Assembly (NCBI GenBank): GCA_019090295.1
Contig: JAHRWG010000036.1
Coordinates: 1-16,770 of the forward strand
Direction: 5' to 3'
DNA from: Cycloclasticus sp.
GTDB taxonomy: Bacteria; Pseudomonadota; Gammaproteobacteria; Methylococcales; Cycloclasticaceae
DNA: 16,770 nucleotides
This document shows, in pieces, positions 7,344 to 16,770 of the stretch. The notes below the pieces were generated by a model. That model was given only the letters and a program-made list of their open reading frames with translations. It was not told the DNA's origin and did not search any database. The translations under genes and the position numbers were made by a program. Every line of letters starts with the position of its first letter. Position 1 is the stretch's first letter.

Positions 7344-9509
7344 TTAAATTTTTTCTAATTTGGCATAAGCCAGCATCAGCCATTTCGGCCCTTCACTAGA
7401 AAAGTTTACTTGCACCCGTGCCTGTGCACCTGAGCCCTCATAATTCAGTACCACTCCTTCACCAAACTTTGCATGCTCAACATGCTGACCAACAGAAAAC
7501 CCAACCCCTGGCTTTTCCGTTACACTTGTCGAGTAGCTAGATGAAACCGGTCTTGAAATACGCGCCCCTAACCGAACCTCTTGCATCAGCTCGGCAGGGA
7601 TTTCGCGAATAAAACGAGAGGGCATTGGGTAGTTTTCTTGCCCATGCAAGCGGCGTGACTCGGCATAGGTAATATACAGTTGCTTCATTGCCCTTGTGAT
7701 GCCTACATAGGCCAAGCGGCGCTCCTCTTCAAGCTTTGCCACATCATCTACCGAACGCTGACTCGGAAATAAACCCTCTTCCATACCTGTCATAAAAACC
7801 AGTGGAAACTCCAAGCCTTTTGCCGAGTGTAATGTCATTAATTGCACACAATCTTCAAACTTGTCGCCTTGTGCTTCACCCGCTTCAAGTGCTGCATTGG
7901 CCAAAAAGGCATCTAACTCACTAAGGTTGTCATCAGCACTGGACTCATAAGAAAACTGCCTAGCCGCATTGATGAGTTCTTCTAAGTTTTCTACCCGCGC
8001 CTCTCCTTTTTCACCCTTTTCTTTTTTATGAAATTCGATTAAGCCTGAGCGGCTAATGACTTGCTCAACTTGCTCATGCAAGCTCATTTCATTTAACTCT
8101 CGGTTTATTGTTCTTATTAGGTTAATAAAGCCTGACAACGCATTCAGTGCGCGACCACTTAACTGAAGGTTTTCACAAACATTATTGGCTGCCTGCCATA
8201 AGCTTATGCTCTGCTCACGTGCCACACCACGAAGTATCTCCAGTGTTTTTGCCCCTAAACCTCTAGTGGGTGTATTCACAATTCGTTCAAAGGCCGCATC
8301 ATTGTCATGGTGGGTCGCTAACTGCATATAGGCCAAGGCATTTTTAATTTCCAAACGCTCAAAAAATCGCTGCCCACCATAAACACGGTAGGGCACACCC
8401 GCAGACATCAAGTATTCTTCAAACAAGCGAGATTGTGCATTAGAGCGATACAGAATAGCCGCTTCTGCCCGTGCATTTCCTTGACTAGCCCAGTCCTTAA
8501 TTCTATCGACGACAAAGCGCGCTTCATCTTGATCATTAAACCCCGAGTATAAGGCAATCGACTCGCCTTCCTCGCCATCTGTCCATAACTCTTTACCCAT
8601 TCGTCCATCATTATTAACTATCAGCGCGTTGGCGGCTTTTAAAATGGTGCTGGTCGAACGGTAATTTTGCTCCAGCTTAACAAGCCGGTGTTGCGGATAG
8701 TCCTTTTTAAAGCGGTGAATATTTTCAATTTTTGCCCCGCGCCAGCCATAAATCGACTGATCATCATCACCGACGACATATAAATTTTTAGAGGGCTCCG
8801 TCAGTAGCCTTAGCCAAGCATATTGAATAGTATTGGTGTCTTGAAATTCGTCCACTAAGACGTGTTGGAAGCGTTGTTGGTAATGAGCCCTTACGTCGTC
8901 ATTATCTCGAAGCAACTCATGCGCTCTCAGTAATAATTCAGCAAAATCAACTAAACCTGAGCGTTGGCAGCTACGTTCATATTCCGCATAAATATCCAAC
9001 ATTTGCTGTTCAAAGTGATCGGTGGAGGCTGGTAGGTGCTTCGCCCGTTTACCCTCATCTTTTTTTGCATTAATAAACCATTGAACTTGTCTCGGTGGCC
9101 AGCGCGAGTCATCTATATTCATTGATTTAAGCAAACGCTTTATCATTCGAAACTGGTCATCCGAGTCAAGCACCTGAAAGGCATCCGGCAAACCCAGTTC
9201 CTGCGCGTGCATTCTAAGTAAACGGTGGGCAATACCATGAAAAGTACCTATCCACATGCCTCCGACAGGTGCTTTCAACATCTTTTGCACTCGTTCACGC
9301 ATTTCTGCGGCCGCTTTATTGGTGAATGTTACCGCTAAAATAGCATACGGTGAAACCCCTTCAACCTGCATCAACCAAGCGACTCTATGTACCAACACGC
9401 GTGTTTTACCACTGCCTGCACCCGCTAGAATTAGCGCTGATTTCTCGGCACTGCTGACAGCGTCACGCTGAGCGTCATTCAGGCCGTCTAATATATGTGT
9501 AATGTCCAT
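7344..9509 (-). CDS. uvrD: DNA helicase II UvrD
   Basis: A 721-residue superfamily 1A 3'-5' helicase, the same length as E. coli UvrD, acting in nucleotide excision repair (release of UvrC and the cut oligomer) and mismatch repair. Motifs in order: Q-motif LNDAQRDAV (10-18), Walker A AGAGSGKT (29-36), motif Ia TFTNKAAAEM (61-70), Ib GTFHGIAHRLL (88-98), Walker B VDEFQDTN (219-226), motif III VVGDDDQSIYGWRGA (245-259), motif IV LEQNYRST, motif V LHSAKGLEFPLVF, and motif VI ERRLAYVGITRA. The C-terminus carries the Tudor-like segment (VEHAKFGEGVV...) that binds RNA polymerase in UvrD. GTFHGIAH and the tail favour UvrD over Rep. No CTGT-N8-ACAG LexA box is visible upstream, unlike E. coli uvrD. 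The gene diverges from a methyltransferase gene and its start codon lies in a spaced inverted repeat. Confidence 0.95.
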   Translation of the reverse strand: MDITHILDGLNDAQRDAVSSAEKSALILAGAGSGKTRVLVHRVAWLMQVEGVSPYAILAVTFTNKAAAEMRERVQKMLKAPVGGMWIGTFHGIAHRLLRMHAQELGLPDAFQVLDSDDQFRMIKRLLKSMNIDDSRWPPRQVQWFINAKKDEGKRAKHLPASTDHFEQQMLDIYAEYERSCQRSGLVDFAELLLRAHELLRDNDDVRAHYQQRFQHVLVDEFQDTNTIQYAWLRLLTEPSKNLYVVGDDDQSIYGWRGAKIENIHRFKKDYPQHRLVKLEQNYRSTSTILKAANALIVNNDGRMGKELWTDGEEGESIALYSGFNDQDEARFVVDRIKDWASQGNARAEAAILYRSNAQSRLFEEYLMSAGVPYRVYGGQRFFERLEIKNALAYMQLATHHDNDAAFERIVNTPTRGLGAKTLEILRGVAREQSISLWQAANNVCENLQLSGRALNALSGFINLIRTINRELNEMSLHEQVEQVISRSGLIEFHKKEKGEKGEARVENLEELINAARQFSYESSADDNLSELDAFLANAALEAGEAQGDKFEDCVQLMTLHSAKGLEFPLVFMTGMEEGLFPSQRSVDDVAKLEEERRLAYVGITRAMKQLYITYAESRRLHGQENYPMPSRFIREIPAELMQEVRLGARISRPVSSSYSTSVTEKPGVGFSVGQHVEHAKFGEGVVLNYEGSGAQARVQVNFSSEGPKWLMLAYAKLEKI

Positions 9510-9533
9510 ACGCTTATTTTAACGTGTATGGAC
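9504..9533. repeat. Spaced 8-bp inverted repeat over the uvrD start codon
   Basis: GTCCATAC (9504-9511) and GTATGGAC (9526-9533) are exact complements separated by 14 bp. The left arm contains the uvrD ATG (CAT on the + strand, 9507-9509). It could be a hairpin in the uvrD leader, an operator, or chance. Confidence 0.35.
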
Positions 9534-9551
9534 TATTTTAGCTTTGCTTGT

Positions 9552-9579
9552 TTGACACCCAAACCATAAACTTTAAAAT
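9552..9579 (+). promoter_or_regulatory. Near-consensus sigma-70 promoter for the 9587 methyltransferase
   Basis: TTGACA (9552-9557, 6 of 6) and TAAAAT (9574-9579, 5 of 6) at 16-bp spacing. Transcription should begin near 9586-9587. The ATG is at 9587, so the transcript would have little or no leader. Confidence 0.65.
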
Positions 9580-9586
9580 AACGCAC

Positions 9587-10219
9587 ATGGACAAGATAAC
9601 TGAAAAAGAAAGCAGCACAATTGCTCATTATGACAAGCACGCCAAAGATTTTTGGCTAGGTACTAAAGACCATGATGTGTCACAAAACATTCATGCTTTC
9701 CTAGCCGCTTTACCGAAAAATAAAGCACTCGACATTTTAGATTTAGGCTGTGGCCCGGGTAGAGATTTATTACAGTTCAAATCATTAGGCCACCGACCAA
9801 CTGGGCTAGATGGTTCTGCCACTTTTTGCAAAATGGCCGCCGACTATAGCGGCTGCCCGACTATAAATCAAAACTTCACTCAGATACAGCTGGCAGATAA
9901 CCAGTTTGATGGCGTTTTTGCTAATGCTTGCCTGTTTCATGTACCTAGCAACGAGTTACTCAATGTACTAAAAAAACTCCATGCCTGTTTACGTGAAGGA
10001 GGCGTTTTATTTAGCTGTAACCCACGCGGTAACACTGAAGGTTGGCAAGGTGAGCGTTATGGCCACTATATTGAGCTAGAAGCCAGCCAACGTTTTTTAG
10101 AGCAAGCTGGCTTTGAGCTCCTAGACCATTACTATCGACCTGCAGGAAAGTCACGCGAACAACAACCTTGGCTGGCACTCGTCAGCAAAAAAAGCACCAC
10201 CACAAAGAGAGAAACGTAA
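9587..10219 (+). CDS. Class I SAM-dependent methyltransferase
   Basis: A 210-residue Rossmann-fold methyltransferase. Motif I is ILDLGCGPGRD (50-60), the acidic end of strand 2 is Asp75 in TGLDGS, and the motif IV region is FDGVFANACLFHVP (107-120), followed by LREGGVLFSCNPRG (135-148). It is a Methyltransf_11/25 family member; some relatives are annotated as tellurite or thiol methyltransferases, but nothing here fixes the substrate. The frame can be opened at TTG 9548, but that codon lies upstream of a perfect TTGACA hexamer whose paired -10 predicts transcription starting at about the ATG at 9587, so the ATG is preferred and the mRNA may be leaderless. No ribosome-binding site precedes the ATG, which agrees. 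It is divergent from uvrD and ends before a weak terminator. It is not closely similar to the methyltransferase at 5069. Confidence 0.88.
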   Translation: MDKITEKESSTIAHYDKHAKDFWLGTKDHDVSQNIHAFLAALPKNKALDILDLGCGPGRDLLQFKSLGHRPTGLDGSATFCKMAADYSGCPTINQNFTQIQLADNQFDGVFANACLFHVPSNELLNVLKKLHACLREGGVLFSCNPRGNTEGWQGERYGHYIELEASQRFLEQAGFELLDHYYRPAGKSREQQPWLALVSKKSTTTKRET

Positions 10220-10241
10220 AACATCTCACAGTTTCAAGCAC

Positions 10242-10276
10242 AAGGGGCACTCTAGCTCCTTTCTGATTCTTCTTAC
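10242..10276 (+). terminator. Probable terminator after the methyltransferase
   Basis: AAGGGGC (10242-10248) pairs with GCTCCTT (10255-10261), including one G-U pair, around a 6-nt loop. A T-rich tract (TCTGATTCTTCTT) follows. It lies 22 nt after the stop codon. Confidence 0.6.
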
Positions 10277-10411
10277 GTTAGTAAAAAAACACACCTGCCA
10301 TTAAACTTCACTCAATCTGACACTGAAACTTAAACTGAGCAATAACTCCCTTTTCTTTCCCGTATATAAACCCTTTGTATACTGCCTAACAGTTCAAGAA
10401 CCCAGCAAAAA

Positions 10412-11853
10412 ACGCAAACCATTGAAGCTGACCTAATCGGCACTCTTTACTCACCCACTCCGTTTGTATTAATCAGCGTTTTAGTTAATTAAACTATCTT
10501 AAGTGCTGTGCTATGGAATTTTATAGCACATACCACAATTATCACTTGGTTTGTTCTTGCAAACAGCTTTTCACTCATTCGCCTGGTCGTTTATAGACAA
10601 TTTAAATCACTGCCCAAGGAACAGCAAATTCCAACCTTTTTCAGTCGCTTTATCCTCATCAGCATCATCTCAGGCTGCAGCTGGGGAGCTGTTTCGGTTT
10701 GGCTTTTCCCCTCAAACGAACTCACTCAGCAAACATTTATCGCTTTCGTTATTGCCGGGATGTGTACTGGGGCCGTCACCACATTGTCTGCTAACACTCG
10801 CGCTGTCGGCAGCTTTTTAGTCATCACACTTAGCCCGTTGTTAGTGCAGCTGACCCTTTCCAGCTGGGCTATCAGTAACGCAATAGCTCTCATGGTTATA
10901 TTATTTGCCATCATGATGTACGGTATCTCAAAACGGCTCAACCAAACCATTACCGAGTCTTTCTTTATACGACACGAGCACCTGCTGACTGAACAGGCTC
11001 TAATCAACAGTGAAAAAAGGTATCGAACCCTATTTAATCAATCCGCTGATGCTCACCTGCTTCTGAAAGACGATCAGTTTATCGACTGCAACCCAATGGC
11101 CGTCAAGATGAGCAACTATCATACGGCCGGTGAGTTATTAGCAACTTTGTCGACTAACGCATTGAAAATTAAACAAAGCAATACACCCGTCATACTGCTG
11201 CTAACACAACAGAGTAAGGAAAGGGCTATCAAGTATGGGCATACTCGTTTTGAGCTTGATTACATGCGGCTTAATGGCGAAATATTCGCATTAGAAGTGA
11301 AGCTTGAGGGGAAAACACAGCAACTCAACAGCTTGTCTTAGCCGTCAATATCAGCGCACAACAATTTAGCCAAGCTGATTTTGCCACACAAGTGCTCAGT
11401 ACCATAGATGAGCACTCTATTAACCCACGCCGCCTAAAGCTAGAGCTAACCGAAAGCATACTGGCCAATAATATTGACGACATTATTATCACGATGAAGC
11501 AGTTACAAGCCGCTGGCGTACAGTTCTCGTGAGATGATTTTGGTACCGGTTATTCTTCCCTGCAATACCTTAGAAGACTCCCCCTTAACCAACTTAAAAT
11601 AGATCAGGCTTTTGTACGCGACCTTGCTAATAATCGACAAGATAAAACGATCGTTAAAACAATTATTGCTATGGCCAGCACCTTAGGCTTAGAGGTCATC
11701 GCTGAGGGTGTAGAAACCGCTGAGCAAAAGGAAATATTACTTAACGCGGGCTGCCATCATTTTCAAGGCTATTTATTCGCAAAACCCATGCCTATCGATC
11801 AGTTCAATCAACTGTTAAAAACTCTAGATGAAAGTCCACCGCTATCTGCTTGA
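10412..11853 (+). pseudogene. Decayed membrane-PAS-GGDEF-EAL cyclic-di-GMP protein
   Basis: Remains of a membrane-anchored cyclic-di-GMP enzyme with at least three lesions. In frame 2 the reading starts near 10412 (ACG in place of a possible ATG), runs through EADLIGTLYSPTPF, meets TAA at 10490, and continues as TILSAVLWNF into a membrane region (several helices to about 10945). A PAS domain follows (SEKRYRTLFNQSADAHLLL...), ending near ALEVKLEG at about 11310. The GGDEF domain and the first half of the EAL domain, including the EAL motif, are absent. From about 11311 the other half resumes in frame 1 as [41 protein letters not shown] and QGYLFAKP, but TGA at 11530 interrupts it just before [12 protein letters not shown] at 10508 could still give a 277-residue membrane-PAS protein, and an ATG at 11671 a 60-residue tail; neither would be an active enzyme. 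The ancestor was probably a bifunctional cyclase/phosphodiesterase. Confidence 0.88.
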
Positions 11854-12556
11854 TTTCTTCCTCTACGCAAAAACAAACCTGACTTCAACAATGTCTGCAG
11901 CACACGAATAAGACACCTCCAATCCACCTGATCAAGATGCATTACCTAAGCCAAATCATCTCTCTTTTAGGTCACGCATTATTTGATAGCGGGTAAACTG
12001 ACACCCATCGCAGCATCCGAAGTGTGCCATATGGCTCACTCGACGCCACCAGTATTACTAACAATAAAAAGCTTTAAACCAAGCAATTAAGTCGGTGGTT
12101 TAATTAAGTGGCCTCACATACAGAAAACCAGCTGTTCACCCTCAACCCCAGCGACCATTGACAAGATGAACGTTGAGAGTAATAGCCTGCCAATAGAATG
12201 TCGCTCTAAGTCAATATTAATGGCTTTATGATAACTCACTTGGTATGGAAACAAAAAATTGGGTAAAGGCTTTCCAAGCCCCATAAAATTCAAAACACTA
12301 GCAACGTAAAATACGTCTCATCGGAAGCCTTTCCTGCCATAGGCTATGCTAACGCATCACCTCGAGCTAAAATTTTCTGACTCAATAGGCCTTAGCATTT
12401 CTAAAAACTACCCTGCATCCTGGACTTGCTTTGCTTATCATCAGCATAATGAGCATTTTAGGCACCATTTTCCTAGCAAACAACGAAAGTCCTCTTTACT
12501 CCTTAGAGAGGTCAATATATTTTTCATAACCTCTACAAAGCTCTTTTGACATGCCT
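11854..12556. other. 703-bp stretch without a convincing gene
   Basis: This lies between the 3' ends of the cyclic-di-GMP pseudogene and the convergent MCP. Open frames of 40-67 codons exist on both strands (for example + strand 12346-12549), but none has a ribosome-binding site or recognisable family signature. One 8-bp inverted repeat, TTAAACCA (12074-12081) and TGGTTTAA (12096-12103), is present, and there are weak stems such as AGAGGT/ACCTCT near 12516-12543. No clear terminator for the MCP gene is seen. It may hold gene debris too decayed to name. Confidence 0.5.
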
Positions 12557-14581
12557 CTAGATCTTAAAATGTGCAACAGCCACCCCTAGTTTCTTCGCTA
12601 AACGGGCCAGCTCATCACTAGACTGAGCCACTTGCTCAGAGGTTACTGCTGCAGACTCGGCGCTCTCTGATACGCCATCAACACTTTGCTCTACTGCGCT
12701 AACAACAGAGTCTTGACCATTTGAAGCCTTAGCCATGCTGTCTGACATCGAGCTTATGCGCTCGACCCTACTAATTATTCGGTCAATAGAGTCTGAAGCA
12801 TCAACCGCCTCCAGGGCCATTTTTTCTGCATTTTTCTTATTCGACTCCATAACACCTACAGAGCGTTTAGTTTCTAACTGTAAACGCTCGACCACTTCTT
12901 GTATCCGCTGTGTTGAGTCTTGCGTTCTCCCTGCTAACGTCCGTACTTCATCTGCTACCACCGCAAAGCCACGTCCATGCTCCCCAGCTCTTGCCGCCTC
13001 AATGGCTGCATTTAAAGCCAGCAAATTAGTTTGCTCGGCTATACTACGAATTACGTCTAAGACGGTATCTATTTCGTTACTGCTGTCTTCAAGCTGAAGG
13101 ACCACTTCTGTGGCACTGCCAACTTCTTCAGCAAGGGTTTCAATCGCATTGATGGTACGGCGAATAGTTTCCCCACCCTCACTGCCTTCATCCTTTGCCT
13201 CTTTCGCTTCAAGCGATAGGCTAGTCGTATTCGTTGTTATGGCATCATTGTTTGCCACCATCTGTTTCATTGACACTGTAATGGTTTCTGCCTGCGCCTG
13301 TTGATTAAGCGCTTCATTCTTCGCACTCTCTGTGGTCGCGGATAGCCCTGTTGAGGCCGAGGCTAATGTTGATGAATTACCATCCAACTCTGTGATCATG
13401 CCATGCAGGTGCGATACCATTCCATTCAACGATTCGGCAATACTCATCAGCTCATCTTTGGTACCACTATCAACCTTAACCGTCAAATCACCCTCTGAGA
13501 TTTGAGCAACGGCTTTGCCTATGTGTCGAATCGCATTCACAATGGCGTAATAAAAACCTAAGAATAAGTAAGCCGCTAATACCATACTGCTTAAGATCAT
13601 GGCTAATAGCATTGCACGTTTGTCAGAAAGAGATTTTTCCCTTTCTTTAAGCAACTCGGTCAATGCTGGCATTAAACCATCGTACAAGGCATAGTTGGCC
13701 TTAATAGCTTCTGTCCCTTCATTAAAAACATGCTTAGAGCCTACGTTTAAATCTACTGCTTCCAGAATCTCTTTTCTAACTAACCTATCAAATGAGGCTG
13801 TGCTTTCCCTTGCTTTAGACAATAGAAAACCCAACTCAGCTTCAAGTCCTTTATTTTCATGAAAAGACAACTGTAAGCCCTCTTCAACTAGAGCAAAGCT
13901 TGATTCAATATTGGCTATTTTCATCCCTAGACGAACTCGATCTTTTAGCTTAAGTGAGCCTAAAGCAGCAACACCTGCACCCATCCCCCGTGCTTGCCCT
14001 AAATTCTCTGTCACTATCGGTAGCTGGTATACAAGGGTATCAATCAAAAAAGACGTTTTAACACTCGAGTCTAATACCAAACCGGACTGGTTATTAATCC
14101 GCGAAAATAGCGCATAAACCTCAGCAATCAAATTACTGTGAGCACTAAAAACGTCGTCTACTGGGTCATTAAAAGCCGCCCTTTCTAGTGCTTCCCAATT
14201 TCTTTGAATGGATGCCCATTGCGCATGAGTAGAAAATTCATCACCATGACGTTTATCCATCTCTTCAATTGTGCTGATATCAGTAGCAATATCGCGCCTT
14301 TTTGCTAGGATTTTACTTTCAAACTCTTCGGCACCATTACGAAAAGCATTCACCATCCCTCGGTGCTGGGGAAGGTGCTGATAAAGCTGACGAACTGTTT
14401 GAATGTACTCAAGCCCCCTTAATTCTTTCGCTGTTACCTCAACCTTTGTATCTAGCTCAGCTTTAAGCAGCATTGATACTATCGCCAGCGGGACAAGAAA
14501 CAGGATAGATACCAGAATCATTTTTTTGGGATAAGTAAGTGCACCCATCAGGGCTATAGCAGGCTTTAGTAGTTCTTTCAT
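12557..14581 (-). CDS. Methyl-accepting chemotaxis protein
   Basis: A 674-residue transmembrane chemoreceptor that passes ligand state to CheA/CheW. TM1 spans about 20-40, a helical periplasmic domain 41-321, TM2 323-347 and HAMP 347-400. The signalling domain has the canonical hairpin tip (508-552, with [21 protein letters not shown] and [15 protein letters not shown]). The periplasmic part has two Arg-Gly elements, QHRGMVNAF near 72-80 and GQARGMGAG near 195-203, and looks like a long double-helical-bundle sensor; its ligand is unknown. There is no C-terminal pentapeptide for CheR/CheB tethering (the chain ends AHFKI). The frame opens at 14635, but GGAG stands 7 nt before the ATG at 14581 and the protein then starts [12 protein letters not shown], directly before TM1, so this start is preferred. 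A promoter is predicted upstream. Confidence 0.93.
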   Translation of the reverse strand: MKELLKPAIALMGALTYPKKMILVSILFLVPLAIVSMLLKAELDTKVEVTAKELRGLEYIQTVRQLYQHLPQHRGMVNAFRNGAEEFESKILAKRRDIATDISTIEEMDKRHGDEFSTHAQWASIQRNWEALERAAFNDPVDDVFSAHSNLIAEVYALFSRINNQSGLVLDSSVKTSFLIDTLVYQLPIVTENLGQARGMGAGVAALGSLKLKDRVRLGMKIANIESSFALVEEGLQLSFHENKGLEAELGFLLSKARESTASFDRLVRKEILEAVDLNVGSKHVFNEGTEAIKANYALYDGLMPALTELLKEREKSLSDKRAMLLAMILSSMVLAAYLFLGFYYAIVNAIRHIGKAVAQISEGDLTVKVDSGTKDELMSIAESLNGMVSHLHGMITELDGNSSTLASASTGLSATTESAKNEALNQQAQAETITVSMKQMVANNDAITTNTTSLSLEAKEAKDEGSEGGETIRRTINAIETLAEEVGSATEVVLQLEDSSNEIDTVLDVIRSIAEQTNLLALNAAIEAARAGEHGRGFAVVADEVRTLAGRTQDSTQRIQEVVERLQLETKRSVGVMESNKKNAEKMALEAVDASDSIDRIISRVERISSMSDSMAKASNGQDSVVSAVEQSVDGVSESAESAAVTSEQVAQSSDELARLAKKLGVAVAHFKI

Positions 14582-14624
14582 TATATTACTCCACGACAAC
14601 GTTATTTTTATCCACCTGCTCGAC

Positions 14625-14653
14625 AGTATAGCCAATCATTTAAAATCTGCTAA
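14625..14653 (-). promoter_or_regulatory. Predicted sigma-70 promoter of the chemoreceptor gene
   Basis: On the - strand, TTAGCA (14653-14648, 4 of 6) and TATACT (14630-14625, 5 of 6) with 17-bp spacing. It gives a leader of about 37 nt containing the GGAG before the ATG at 14581. The frame's earlier ATG at 14635 would lie upstream of this start point. No sigma-28 (FliA) element is recognised. Confidence 0.5.
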
Positions 14654-14724
14654 TTAAACTCAATCATGTCAAGCACCCACCGTAAAGGCCCAAGGAAAAG
14701 CGGCCCAACGGGGACTCGAAAAGC

Positions 14725-16599
<1,875 letters not shown>

Positions 16600-16770
16600 T
16601 TACGCATACGCGGTTAACTTTCAAAAAGGCCGCCAGTTTATCACACCGAAGCTGCCGTATAACGCCTTACCATCCATCTATTTAACACTCATCCTGTCAC
16701 TTAATGCCCTAGCTCATTAATTAGACTTAGGATTTAGTCTGCTATACTGAAAAACCTACCTTTCAAAAAA

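Noticed and set aside
10551..10820. 89-codon open frame overlapping the membrane part of the cyclic-di-GMP pseudogene
   Set aside because: It is in a different frame from clear membrane-helix and PAS coding sequence and has no start signal; a shadow.
11530..11532. TGA in the EAL remnant as selenocysteine or read-through
   Set aside because: The gene also has a TAA, a frameshift and a missing GGDEF domain, and no SECIS-like context is apparent; simple decay explains it.
12346..12549. 67-codon + strand open frame in the gap before the chemoreceptor
   Set aside because: No ribosome-binding site, no family resemblance, and an unnatural composition rich in His, Ser and Phe.
12735..13304. Long + strand open frames opposite the chemoreceptor
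   Set aside because: They are antisense to the strongly conserved signalling domain; Ser/Ala-rich shadow translation.
14670..14722. GC-rich patch between thiC and the chemoreceptor as a thiC terminator
   Set aside because: GGCC/GGCC and CCGT/ACGG can pair, but the stem is short and interrupted and no T-run follows on the - strand.

Overview
This is a chromosomal window of moderate-to-low GC. Its gene families (UvrD of 721 aa, ThiC, Tas-type aldo/keto reductase, FadL-type porin, MAPEG protein, MCP) fit a free-living, motile, aerobic gammaproteobacterium. The FadL/TodX-type porin and a salicylaldehyde/vanillin-type aldehyde dehydrogenase would suit a marine degrader of hydrocarbons or aromatics, such as Cycloclasticus. 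That taxonomic guess is inference. I see no tRNA, rRNA, CRISPR array, intact insertion sequence or phage gene.

Layout. 1-3.8 kb (+): FadL-family porin with its terminator, Tas-like aldo/keto reductase, rubrerythrin behind a perfect dyad, and a macro-domain protein with a TTG start. A strong hairpin then separates these from a convergent MAPEG protein (-). 4.3-5.7 kb (+): a class I glutamine amidotransferase and a SAM methyltransferase, probably co-transcribed. 5.8-7.3 kb (+): an aldehyde dehydrogenase whose upstream region carries a perfect 10-bp dyad; it ends in a strong terminator facing uvrD (7.3-9.5 kb, -). 9.6-10.2 kb (+): a second SAM methyltransferase, divergent from uvrD, with a near-consensus promoter that predicts a leaderless mRNA. 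10.4-11.85 kb (+): the wreck of a membrane-PAS-GGDEF-EAL cyclic-di-GMP protein, followed by about 0.7 kb with no convincing gene. 12.56-14.58 kb (-): a methyl-accepting chemotaxis protein. 14.7-16.6 kb (-): thiC, without a recognisable TPP riboswitch in the 180 nt of leader visible.

Together the genes cover uptake of hydrophobic substrates, aldehyde oxidation and reduction, peroxide defence, DNA repair, chemotaxis and thiamine synthesis. The most informative observations are the multi-lesion cyclic-di-GMP pseudogene, the two clean operator-like dyads (rubrerythrin and aldehyde dehydrogenase) and the predicted leaderless methyltransferase mRNA. Four genes have a better start than the longest reading frame gives: rubrerythrin 2548, amidotransferase 4308, methyltransferase 9587 and MCP 14581. 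I found no clear new multi-gene system; most of the window is ordinary housekeeping and accessory metabolism.
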